Origin: an uncultured Thermofilaceae archaeon
GTDB taxonomy: Archaea; Thermoproteota; Thermoprotei; Thermofilales; Thermofilaceae
DNA length: 55,852 nucleotides
Direction of reading: 5' to 3'
Assembly (NCBI GenBank): GCA_938036345.1
Contig: CALHPJ010000021.1
Coordinates: forward strand, 1-55,852
Part shown: in pieces, positions 9,125 to 16,149 of the stretch
Layout: each line of letters opens with the position of its first letter
How positions within the stretch are numbered: the first letter of the stretch is position 1
Notes under the pieces: generated by a model
What the model saw: only the letters and a program-made list of their open reading frames with translations
Database searches by the model: none
Told to the model about the DNA's origin: nothing
Translations under genes and position numbers: made by a program

Positions 9125-9925
9125 TTAAGACGCTTTACGCATGCAGAGGTCGCGCAGCAACGAAACAACGGAAAGAGCCGCTAAGTAGCTGGTCCTCGGG
9201 TTATCCGGGTGCGGCACGTTTTCGACTCTCAGGAACAGGGTGCTGGCTTCCGAGTAAACCGTCACCTCGTGGATGTTCCGCTCCGCGCTTGGGTCAGCGA
9301 CCACCTTAACGTAGACCGGAGCGTTGGAGGCTAGAGCTAGAGCTGCCGCGACGTTTAGGCTGCGGGGGAAAGCCTCAACGGCTTCAGCTGCTGTGCCCTC
9401 GAAAACCACGAGGGGTTTCTCTAGGCGGCTTAAATCCAGCCCCCTGCTCTTCACGTAAGGTGTGTCGGCTAGCTTTGAGGGGTGCTTGCGGGTTGTCAGC
9501 TCGACCCTGTCCACCCCGATTAACGCCATCGCTTTAACCGCGTCGAGCCCAGCCAAGGCGCCCGACGGCACGTGTATCCGGCTCCAGTGCTTGTCCAGCA
9601 GGGGCTTAACCTCGGGTTTCAGCAAAGCGCCGACGCTGAGCACTACCAGCTCTTTCCCGGCTTCGAGCAGCCGCTCGGCATACTGGACAACGGCCTCCTG
9701 GCTGGCGGCCTCGACCACTATACTGACCCTGGGGTCTCCGGCTACCTCGGCGATGCCCGAGGCTACGCGCGGCTTCTGGCGATGCAAGCTGGCGGCGAGG
9801 CGCTCCGCCTTCGAGCGGTCTGCGTCGAGGAGGTAGCGCAGCTCGGCCTCGACGAGGCCCTCATCCACCGCCTTAGCGATTATGCCCCCAATTGCCCCGC
9901 AGCCGATGATCGCCAAGCCCTTCAC
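9125..9925 (-). CDS. nadX: L-aspartate dehydrogenase
   Basis: 266 residues. Oxidises L-aspartate to iminoaspartate with NAD(P), the first step of de novo NAD synthesis and the archaeal alternative to the oxygen-using NadB. The Rossmann motif GCGAIGG is at 8-14, the PSGALAGLDA core is near 141, and the family's substrate His region lies near H199-N200 and downstream (SLNVAAALALA). The GTG start at 9925 overlaps the nadC stop by four bases and is preceded by a perfect GGAGGTGA ribosome site inside the end of nadC, so translation is coupled. Last gene of the nadA-nadC-nadX operon. Confidence 0.9.
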   Translation of the reverse strand: MKGLAIIGCGAIGGIIAKAVDEGLVEAELRYLLDADRSKAERLAASLHRQKPRVASGIAEVAGDPRVSIVVEAASQEAVVQYAERLLEAGKELVVLSVGALLKPEVKPLLDKHWSRIHVPSGALAGLDAVKAMALIGVDRVELTTRKHPSKLADTPYVKSRGLDLSRLEKPLVVFEGTAAEAVEAFPRSLNVAAALALASNAPVYVKVVADPSAERNIHEVTVYSEASTLFLRVENVPHPDNPRTSYLAALSVVSLLRDLCMRKAS

Positions 9926-10779
9926 GGGGCTTTCACCTCCATAACCTCGAGGGAGAGGTCGACCGCGCGCGCCGAGTGCGTGAGGGCCCCGACGCTTATC
10001 ACGTCGACCCCGGTTTTCGCGTACTCGGCTACGTTCTCCAGGGTTATGCCTCCCGAGACCTCCACCACCACTTTATCCCTGAGGCCCTCCCTCCTCAGGT
10101 ACTCAAGAGCTTTAACCACCTCCTCCACAGCGAAGTTGTCGAGCATTACCACGTCGGCTCCCGCTTTAGCCGCTTCGACTGCCTCCTCGGGGGAGGAAAC
10201 CTCAACCTCCACTTTCGCCGAGAAGCTGGCCGCTCTCCTCGCCGCTTTAACCGCCTCGCCGACGGACCCGAAGCACTTGAGGTGGTTATCCTTTATCAGC
10301 ACCATGTCGGAGAGGGATAGCCTGTGCGGGTCGCCGCCGCCCGCTATAACGGCTCGCTTTTCGAAGTACCTTAACCCGGGCAGGGTTTTTCTAGTTGCAG
10401 CTATTCTAACCTTAGGGTTAACTTCCCTAGCAGCTTCGACAAATTTCCTGGTGAGCGTAGCCACCCCGCATGCGTGCGCGAGGATGTTCAGGACGAGTCT
10501 TTCCACTTGGAGCAGCTTCCTAAGGTCCCCCCTCACTTGTAGCAGCGCGGAGCCGCGCTCGAAGCCCTGCCCGCTGCAGACATTCGCCTTAACCTGAAAA
10601 CCCAGTCTCTCGAGGAAGTGGGCCACTTCCTCCACGCACGCCGCGACTCCGGGCTCTTTGGCGAGCACGAGCGCTAGGGCCTCGCGGCCAGGCGGTATAA
10701 GCTGTGAGGTAGCGTCCCAGAACGGGATATCCTCCTCCAACCAATCCAGCATCCTCCTGTACACTACCTCCTCAGCCAC
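9922..10779 (-). CDS. nadC: Nicotinate-nucleotide pyrophosphorylase (quinolinate PRTase)
   Basis: 285 residues, the normal NadC length. Converts quinolinate and PRPP to nicotinate mononucleotide plus CO2. Family landmarks: AHACGVATLTRKFV, TRKTLPGLRYFEKRAV, GGGDPHRLSLSDMVLIKDNHL and the barrel-end phosphate loops VEVSSPEEAV and DNFAVEEV. The start is GTG at 10779, inside the last codons of nadA (16-base overlap). The gene directly uses the product of nadA and passes it to the rest of NAD synthesis outside this window. Confidence 0.93.
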   Translation of the reverse strand: MAEEVVYRRMLDWLEEDIPFWDATSQLIPPGREALALVLAKEPGVAACVEEVAHFLERLGFQVKANVCSGQGFERGSALLQVRGDLRKLLQVERLVLNILAHACGVATLTRKFVEAAREVNPKVRIAATRKTLPGLRYFEKRAVIAGGGDPHRLSLSDMVLIKDNHLKCFGSVGEAVKAARRAASFSAKVEVEVSSPEEAVEAAKAGADVVMLDNFAVEEVVKALEYLRREGLRDKVVVEVSGGITLENVAEYAKTGVDVISVGALTHSARAVDLSLEVMEVKAP

Positions 10780-11690
10780 GGCGCGTCCACCCCTAAGAGC
10801 TCGAACGACCTTTCGATAGCGCTCCTAACGCCCTCCGCCACCCTGGGCTGCACCCGCACTACGTTCCTGCCTTCGAGCAGCGAGGCGGCTACCTTACTCA
10901 GCGTCGTTTTCTTCATTTCCACGCAAACCGCGTAGCGGCTTGCGGGGTAGGCAGCCACATCCGCTTTGTGCACCCTGTGTAGAAGCCCCACCTCCGTGGC
11001 TATTACGTACTCCTTCCCGCCTAGCTCCGAGGCGGCCTTCACCATCTGGCTGGTACTGCCGATGAAGTCGGCCAGTCGCCTCACCTCCCGTGGGCACTCG
11101 GGGTGAGCCAATACCTTCGCGTTCGGGTGCTCGGATTTGCTGGCCAGCAGGCACTCGAGCGTTATTACCTCGTGCACTGGGCAGTGGCCGTGCTTGGGAA
11201 CGGGTACCACGCTCTTCCCCGTAACTTCGGCGACGTACTCGGCCAGGTTTTTATCCGGGCCGAAGAGGACGGTTTCCGCGTCGAGGGAGGAAATCAGCTT
11301 AGCCGCGTTCGCGCTCGTCACCACGTAGTCAGCCAAGGCTTTAACGCGGGCGATGGTATTGACGTAGACTACGAGGGGGGCACGGGGGTACCTTTTCCTG
11401 TACCTTTTCACGAGCTCGGGGGTCAGCATTGCTGCCATGGGGCACTTCGCGGTCGGTTCGGGGACAAGAACTCTTTTGCCGGGGCATAGCGCAGCGGCCT
11501 GCTCTGCCATGAAGTCTACGCCGGCGAAAACTACAGTGCTGGCCTTGGACTCGAGCGCCTTCAACGTTAGCTCTAAGCTGTCGCCCACGTAGTCAGCTGC
11601 GTCCTGTACTTCTGGGCGCTGGTAGTTGTGAGCTAGAAGCACCGCGCCCCTGCTCTCCAGCAGCTTTCTAACCTCTTCGATGGCTACCAT
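10764..11690 (-). CDS. nadA: Quinolinate synthase
   Basis: 308 residues. Oxygen-sensitive [4Fe-4S] enzyme joining iminoaspartate and dihydroxyacetone phosphate to quinolinate. The three cluster cysteines expected for the short archaeal form are visible in TAKCPMAAM, in the HGHCPVHE/HPECPRE region and in AVCVEMKKTTL, together with the HNYQRPEVQD.AD.VGDSL N-terminus and GSTSQM motif. ATG at 11690. First gene of the operon; its promoter region (11691-11774) is shared with the divergent NAD-kinase-like regulator candidate. Confidence 0.93.
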   Translation of the reverse strand: MVAIEEVRKLLESRGAVLLAHNYQRPEVQDAADYVGDSLELTLKALESKASTVVFAGVDFMAEQAAALCPGKRVLVPEPTAKCPMAAMLTPELVKRYRKRYPRAPLVVYVNTIARVKALADYVVTSANAAKLISSLDAETVLFGPDKNLAEYVAEVTGKSVVPVPKHGHCPVHEVITLECLLASKSEHPNAKVLAHPECPREVRRLADFIGSTSQMVKAASELGGKEYVIATEVGLLHRVHKADVAAYPASRYAVCVEMKKTTLSKVAASLLEGRNVVRVQPRVAEGVRSAIERSFELLGVDAPWLRR

Positions 11691-11774
11691 CAGCCGAGGG
11701 GTTTACCGCTAGAGTTAATAAAGCCCCCTTTACCGGCAATAACCGCATAGCGGAATTGCGGGGGTGCGCAAGGA
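11691..11774. promoter_or_regulatory. Divergent nad promoter region with repeated ACCG elements
   Basis: The 84-bp gap between nadA and the NAD-kinase-like gene contains an AGTTAATAAAG TATA-like stretch (about 11713-11723), TTTACCG at 11702-11708 and again at 11729-11735, a third ACCG in AACCGCATAGCGG, and the dyad CCGC-ATA-GCGG at 11743-11753. A GGGGTG ribosome site at 11761-11766 precedes the TTG start. The repeats and dyad are candidate operators; no binding is shown. Confidence 0.45.
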
Positions 11775-12749
11775 TTGCAGCTCGAGGTCTACGTGCTACT
11801 CGGTAGGGGGGCCGTCCCCTCCGAGGAAGTAGCAGCCGCTCTAACCGCCCACGGCATCAGCAGGGCTGAGGACTTAGACTCGGCCGACTTCGTAATGGTG
11901 ATAGGCGACGATAGGGACGTGCTCGACGCTATCCAAGTCCTTGGAAAACGGAACACACCCATACTCGGCGTGAGCTCCGGAGGGGTGAGCTACCTCACGT
12001 CCGCTACCCTCGACGACCTCGGCAGCGCGCTTGAAGCCCTCGAGAAAGGGGAGTACGAGATAGTGGAGTATACTAAGCTAGAGGGCGTGGTTGACGAAGA
12101 GACCCTGCTGCATGCGCTCAACGAGGTAGCCGTTTTCCCGTCGAAAAGCGCTACCTTGATGAGCTACGAGCTCTACGTGGACGGGGACCTGGTATGGAGG
12201 GACAGGGCGGATGGCGTCTTAGTGGCGACCCCAATAGGCTCTACCGCGTACGCCCTCTCGGCCGGCGGAGCGGTGGTCTTTGAGGGGGCGCAGGTCCTGG
12301 AGCTCCTACCTGTGAACAGCATCGACCCGTCCAAGAGGCCTTTGATAGTCCCCGATTCCTCCCGGATCGAGGTCAAGGCTATATCGAGCAAGCACCCGTG
12401 TGAAGCTATAGCGGATGGGGGTACGAGGGTGCGCGTTAAGAGCTGCGTCGAGGTTAGGAAAGCTGCCGCACCCTTAAGGTTGGTCAGGATCTCCTCAACC
12501 CCCTCCGTAAGGGAAACGCTCAAGGAGAAGCTCCCCTCCGATCTCTTCGACGTGCCGCCCAGCGCCAAGTTCGTGTTGAAAATGCTCGAGCTTAAAGGTC
12601 CGATGAGTGCTAAGGAGCTTGCGGAGGAAACGATGCTGCCCGAGAGGACAGTGAGGTACGCGCTTTCAGAGCTGCTGCGCAGGGGTTTGGTTAGAAAGGT
12701 GGTTAGCCTGAGGAACGCTAGGCAGACCTTCTACGAGAGAACTGAGTGA
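11775..12749 (+). CDS. NAD-kinase-fold protein fused to a winged helix
   Basis: 324 residues. Residues about 1-240 follow the NAD kinase family: NE at 116-117, ADGVLVATPIGSTAYALSAGG (T152-Y159 being the NAD site), SKRPLIVP and an ADGG equivalent of the DG motif. The diagnostic GGDGT loop, which holds ATP phosphates and the catalytic Asp, reads GDDRD (44-48). Residues about 250-322 form an added winged helix (AKFVLKMLELKGPMSAKELAEE...RYALSELLRRGLV). It may be a divergent NAD kinase or an NAD(P)-sensing DNA-binding regulator; divergence from nadA-nadC-nadX favours a role in NAD control. TTG start with GGGGTG eight bases upstream. Confidence 0.72.
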   Translation: MQLEVYVLLGRGAVPSEEVAAALTAHGISRAEDLDSADFVMVIGDDRDVLDAIQVLGKRNTPILGVSSGGVSYLTSATLDDLGSALEALEKGEYEIVEYTKLEGVVDEETLLHALNEVAVFPSKSATLMSYELYVDGDLVWRDRADGVLVATPIGSTAYALSAGGAVVFEGAQVLELLPVNSIDPSKRPLIVPDSSRIEVKAISSKHPCEAIADGGTRVRVKSCVEVRKAAAPLRLVRISSTPSVRETLKEKLPSDLFDVPPSAKFVLKMLELKGPMSAKELAEETMLPERTVRYALSELLRRGLVRKVVSLRNARQTFYERTE

Positions 12750-12752
12750 ATC

Positions 12753-12771
12753 CAAGCCTCGCGGGGGCTTG
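12753..12771 (+). terminator. GC hairpin after the NAD-kinase-like gene
   Basis: AAGCC...GGCTT can pair around a TCGCGGG loop just past the TGA at 12747-12749. It may terminate or protect the 3' end before the tRNA-Leu promoter. No strong T-run follows, so support is modest. Confidence 0.3.
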
Positions 12772-12824
12772 AGGGTTAAGCCCATCGAAAGCCTTAAACC
12801 CACCGCCGTCCCTACGTCTTAGGC

Positions 12825-12947
12825 GCGGGGGTGCCCGAGCCTGGACAAAGGGGGCGGACCGGCTGTCCGGGCCTAAACTTAAGGGTTTTACGCGGAGAGA
12901 TCCGCTGGCGGAGGCCTGCCCGGGTTCGAATCCCGGCCCCCGCACCA
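12825..12947 (+). tRNA. tRNA-Leu(UAA), apparently with two introns
   Basis: Class II tRNA: acceptor GCGGGGG (12825-12831) pairs with CCCCCGC (12937-12943), then A and encoded CCA. D-stem CCC/GGG, long variable arm TGGCGGAGGCCTGC (12906-12919), T-arm CCGGG-TTCGAAT-CCCGG. The anticodon stem GCGGA (12854-12858) pairs with TCCGC (12901-12905), but neither flank gives a normal loop. A perfect loop CTTAAG-A arises only if about 19 nt (12859-12877) and about 16 nt (12884-12899) are both removed, leaving anticodon TAA at 12880-12882 and an 88-nt mature tRNA, the normal size. Exact splice sites are uncertain by one base. A TATA-like TTAAACC lies about 30 nt upstream. Confidence 0.8.
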
Positions 12948-12987
12948 ATCCCCGGTAAGAATTTCTCTCCCTCCGGGATCAAGGGGT

Positions 12988-13425
12988 GTGGAGGAGTTCA
13001 CCAAGCTGCTTGAAGCCTCGAAGTTCAAGGTTAACGAGCTATGGCTCAACACGGGTATCCCGCTCAGCCTGTTGGAGCCGCTGAGTGCCCATTTGACCGA
13101 GGAGATCCTCATAGCGGTTAAGTTGGCCGCGTGCTGCGGATGCGACGCCGCCAGGGTCGTCTACGCCGCGGTCGCCCGTGAACTGGGGAAAGCGTTTCAG
13201 GAACTCGTGTCCTCGGCTGGCGAGAGCGAGGAGGATTCGCTGGAGGCCCGCTTAGCCGAATTGGCCCACGAGCTAGCAGTGGTCCTGCAGGCGAGGAGGT
13301 ACGCTAGGATGGGCTTCGGCGTCGAACAGGTGCTGAGGGAGCACGCTGCGAGGGCGCTCGCTGAAGCGGCCAAGGTTGGTAAGGCGGATGTGCTTCAAGC
13401 TGTTCACGAAATCCTGACAGTCTAA
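12988..13425 (+). CDS. Conserved-looking helical protein of unknown function
   Basis: 145 residues from a GTG at 12988 preceded by GGGGTG-type bases. Almost entirely alpha-helical and Ala/Glu/Leu-rich, with one short cysteine cluster ACCGCDAARV (about 48-57). No family recognised. The cluster of three cysteines within four residues could bind a metal or form a disulfide. It begins 40 bp after tRNA-Leu and is followed by two small helix-turn-helix genes on the same strand, each with its own TATA-like box. Confidence 0.65.
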   Translation: MEEFTKLLEASKFKVNELWLNTGIPLSLLEPLSAHLTEEILIAVKLAACCGCDAARVVYAAVARELGKAFQELVSSAGESEEDSLEARLAELAHELAVVLQARRYARMGFGVEQVLREHAARALAEAAKVGKADVLQAVHEILTV

Positions 13426-13476
13426 CGCCAATTAGGAAAACGCTTTTTACTCAAGCCCTTTAAGGTTTAGGGGACG

Positions 13477-13707
13477 ATGAGGTTGAACGAGGACGAGAGG
13501 AGGTTCGTAGCCTATCTCGCCGAGCGCGGCGGCAGTGCTTACCTATACGAGGTGCGGCGCGCGCTTAGCATGCCCCACACCTCCGCCTGGAGGATTGCGC
13601 GGCGCTTGCAGGAGATGGAGGTTATCGAGTCTGTTAAGGTGAGGATCGGCAGGAGGGAGCTGCTGAGGATCTTCCTGAAGAGGAGGCTAAATCCGGTTAA
13701 ACGATAA
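13477..13707 (+). CDS. Small winged-helix DNA-binding protein
   Basis: 76 residues consisting of one winged helix: ERRFVAYLAERGGSAYLYEVRRALSMPHTSAWRIARRLQEMEVI then a basic wing VRIGRRELLRIFLKRRL. This size and layout are typical of archaeal MarR/IclR-like mini-regulators that act as dimers. ATG start; TATA-like CTTTTTA about 30 nt upstream suggests a leaderless transcript of its own. Confidence 0.75.
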   Translation: MRLNEDERRFVAYLAERGGSAYLYEVRRALSMPHTSAWRIARRLQEMEVIESVKVRIGRRELLRIFLKRRLNPVKR

Positions 13708-13739
13708 ATTTTTACTTCCAATGTCATAATTATCCTGGT

Positions 13740-14111
13740 ATGTTGAAAAGCCCTTGCGAAAGGCTCGCCAAGTACGTGTTGCCAGCGATGCGGGGCGCGC
13801 TTATAGCTCACATGTACAGCGAAAAGCGTATGAAGCAGCTGGACATCGCCAGGCTTGTAGGCGTTAGCCAGAGCGCGGTAAGCAGGTACGTCCACATGGA
13901 GCGTGGCCTCTACCGCTCGCTAGTTGAATCCGTTCCCGGTATAAGGGAGCTCCTGGACGAAACCGTTGCGAAACTTGCGGAGGGGAGGAGCGTTTCGATG
14001 TGCGAACTCTGCAACTCCCTTCAGGAAAGGGGACTTCTGGAGCAGGTACTCGCCGTTATCGAAAAAGCTACTAGCTCAGGTGGTACGCGAGCCCCCACCT
14101 CCACGGCCTGA
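13740..14111 (+). CDS. HTH transcriptional regulator (COG2522-like)
   Basis: 123 residues. The N-terminal PCERLAKYVLPAMRGALIAHMYSE block followed by QLDIARLVGVSQSAVSRYVHMERG (helix-turn-helix, about 34-57) matches the archaeal COG2522 regulator pattern; the C-terminal half has MCELC, and the N-terminal PC, so a metal or Fe-S site is possible. ATG start with an AATTTTTAC box about 30 nt upstream. Its last 36 bases overlap, in convergent orientation, the 3' end of the CYTH gene. Target unknown. Confidence 0.75.
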   Translation: MLKSPCERLAKYVLPAMRGALIAHMYSEKRMKQLDIARLVGVSQSAVSRYVHMERGLYRSLVESVPGIRELLDETVAKLAEGRSVSMCELCNSLQERGLLEQVLAVIEKATSSGGTRAPTSTA

Positions 14112-14630
14112 TCGCTCGCTCCTGAGAAGCAGCTCGGCGTACGTCTCCTCCACTACCTCCTCCGCGCCCAGCTTCTTCAGGACCGCGAAAGCCTCGCTTA
14201 AGGCATGCTCGCCGACCTCGACCTCCACGAACTCCCCTAAACCCTCGACTCTATCAAGCGCTACTTCGATGCCGCTCAGCACGTAGGTTTCGCGAATCTT
14301 CCTCACCCTGAGAGCCTCCGCGAAGCCGAGGCGTGCGAGAATGCTCAGCATCCCGGCCGCATCTCTTACCTCAACGGTAATCTCCGTTCTAGCTTTCCCG
14401 CTACCGGGTCGGCGGGGGCCCTTGTACGTAAGCTCAGCACCCTCCCCCCTCAACCGCAGCCTTAGGGCCTCATCCTGCCCCAGTAGATCCCTGCAGGGGT
14501 GGTTGAAGTATATGTCCTCTTGGGCTTCGATCCTTACCGGCTTGGCTCCCAGCTCTAACAGCGCGCTCCTAGCGCGGTGTAGGTTTACCTTCGCCTTAAC
14601 CTCAACTTCTATTTTGCCCACCTGAACCAC
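14076..14630 (-). CDS. CYTH-domain protein (CyaB/thiamine-triphosphatase family)
   Basis: 184 residues. The N-terminal EVEVKAKV is the ExExK signature of the CYTH tunnel fold, with further tunnel residues in RLRLRGEGAELTYKGP, TEITVEV, RKIRETYVL, VALDRVEGLGEFVEVEV and a final ETYAELLL. CYTH proteins bind triphosphate groups with divalent metal, as adenylate cyclase class IV, thiamine triphosphatase or tripolyphosphatase; which of these applies here is unknown. GTG starts are possible at 14630 or 14624. It overlaps the 3' end of the upstream flippase-like gene by 29 bases, so the two are probably co-transcribed. Confidence 0.82.
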   Translation of the reverse strand: MVQVGKIEVEVKAKVNLHRARSALLELGAKPVRIEAQEDIYFNHPCRDLLGQDEALRLRLRGEGAELTYKGPRRPGSGKARTEITVEVRDAAGMLSILARLGFAEALRVRKIRETYVLSGIEVALDRVEGLGEFVEVEVGEHALSEAFAVLKKLGAEEVVEETYAELLLRSERSGRGGGGSRTT

Positions 14631-15687
14631 CGCTTGAAGCTAACTTCCTTATCCACTCGAATACCTGCGCCTCGTACTGGAAAACCCCTACGAAAGTGGC
14701 AACCGTAACTCCCAAGAGTGTTTCAAACCATACTTCCACGAACCTAACTAGGAGGGTTACGGCCATTGCGCTCGACCTGTCCACTCCGAAGGCTACCAAG
14801 CCCAGCAGGGTTCCCGCCTCCGTAACCCCGACGGCCGCCGGCAAGCCGACCGGTAGGGCTGTTAAAAAGCAGTGGAGCGGGAAGATCACCAGTGACACCC
14901 AGAAGCTAACCTTCTGACCGATAGCTGTGAAGAGGACGCCGAACTCGAAGGCTCCCGCCACCCATTGGGCCAGCATGAGCAGCGCCGCTAGGAGCATGTA
15001 GGCTTTCCTCCCCGCTGCTTTTTTCACGGAGATCGAAATCCCCTCCACGAGTTCCTCCGCCTTAACAGCCAGGTTAAGCTCTCTTCCGCTAAAAAAGCGA
15101 GCTGCTATACGCTCGGCGAATGACCCGGTCGCGCGGGCAACTCCTTTCAAAGTCTCAGGCTTCAAAGTTACGTAGGAGGCGATTAGTGTGCTAGCGACGG
15201 CCAGTGCTACCAGAAAGGCCAGTATATGCGGGAGACTCCCTCTCAGTGCCAGATCTGTTGACGCGATAGCTAAGAGCGCGATAAAGGCTACATTGTAAAG
15301 GAACCTGTGGACCATTATAGTGGCCAGCAAGTCCGCGTAGCTGACTTCGCTGTTCCTGCTCTTAATGTAAGCCAGGCGCACTATCTCTCCGGAGGCCGAG
15401 GCAGAGGCTACGAGCTTGTCGGCGAAAAGCCCGAGTATCGAGGCGACTAAACCGTCTGCTAAGCCGGCGTCAACCCCAACCGCGCGCGCAGCTAAAACCC
15501 AGGCCAACGAGTAGAACACTATCGACACGAAGTCGAGGAAGCACGCTAGTGCGACGTATACGAGCTTCGCCTTAGCAATTCTCCAAGCAACGGCCGCTGG
15601 GTCGCTTAAGACGACTACGATGGCCAGTATAGCTATTCCGATGGCTAAACCTAGCGCGTAGCCTGCCTTACCGCTTACCTTCGACAC
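14602..15687 (-). CDS. Flippase-like integral membrane protein (UPF0104/LPG synthase TM family)
   Basis: About 361 residues from the GTG at 15687; the frame is open to 15747, but a TATA-like ATTTAATTAAGG lies at about 15716-15727, inside that extension and 25-30 nt before 15687. Eight or so hydrophobic segments, with the family's P-x-G-x-P-A-A-VGVTEAG.LLG stretch near the C-terminus. Relatives (YbhN, AglD-type, the membrane part of MprF) are linked to lipid or lipid-linked sugar translocation. Co-directional and overlapping with the CYTH gene. Confidence 0.78.
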   Translation of the reverse strand: MSKVSGKAGYALGLAIGIAILAIVVVLSDPAAVAWRIAKAKLVYVALACFLDFVSIVFYSLAWVLAARAVGVDAGLADGLVASILGLFADKLVASASASGEIVRLAYIKSRNSEVSYADLLATIMVHRFLYNVAFIALLAIASTDLALRGSLPHILAFLVALAVASTLIASYVTLKPETLKGVARATGSFAERIAARFFSGRELNLAVKAEELVEGISISVKKAAGRKAYMLLAALLMLAQWVAGAFEFGVLFTAIGQKVSFWVSLVIFPLHCFLTALPVGLPAAVGVTEAGTLLGLVAFGVDRSSAMAVTLLVRFVEVWFETLLGVTVATFVGVFQYEAQVFEWIRKLASSGGSGGQNRS

Positions 15688-15777
15688 CAGGGCACACTGC
15701 GTACCCTGCACTCCAACCTTAATTAAATGTAACACCCCTCGCAGCAAGGTTTTTCCCGCAGGAGAAACGGAAATGCT

Positions 15778-16149
15778 GTGGAGAGAAGGCCGCTTCTAGC
15801 TGATGGGAGTATAGTCGGTAGCTACGAGCCCCTTTACAGCTACTGGGAGGTTGCAAGGGAGAAAGGGGTCGAGGAGGTGACGATAACGGGGGAGGACTTA
15901 GAATTTGTCGAAAAGCTGGTTGAGAGCGCCGGCAGGCTTCGCCTGCTAGAGGTCAGGGAAATGCTTGTGAAAAAGTTTATCCCCCGCGTGAACCCTGAGG
16001 TGGCCGAGGAAGCTTACAAGCGCTTAGGTTTCAACTTCACCAGGGAGGAAGCCCGGAGGAGGATCGCTGAGATACTGGCCGGGTGGTCCCTGGAAGCCGC
16101 AAGAAACCTCAACATAGTTTCGTTCAGGGGCTGGTTCACTAGCCCTTGA
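15778..16149 (+). CDS. Hypothetical protein
   Basis: 123 residues from GTG 15778, divergent from the flippase-like gene. Mixed alpha/beta at first (SIVGSYEPLYSYWEVAREKGV) and then charged helices; one LREMLVKKFIPRVNPEVAEEA-type basic-acidic region. No family recognised. Its last 11 bases overlap the convergent nucleotide-sugar dehydrogenase gene. Coding is supported by length, codon character and a T-rich box about 28 nt upstream. Confidence 0.6.
   Translation: MERRPLLADGSIVGSYEPLYSYWEVAREKGVEEVTITGEDLEFVEKLVESAGRLRLLEVREMLVKKFIPRVNPEVAEEAYKRLGFNFTREEARRRIAEILAGWSLEAARNLNIVSFRGWFTSP

Noticed and set aside
9572-10597. 341-codon plus-strand open frame opposite nadX/nadC
   Set aside because: Antisense shadow of two well-identified enzymes; low-complexity Ser/Thr/Ala translation and no motifs.
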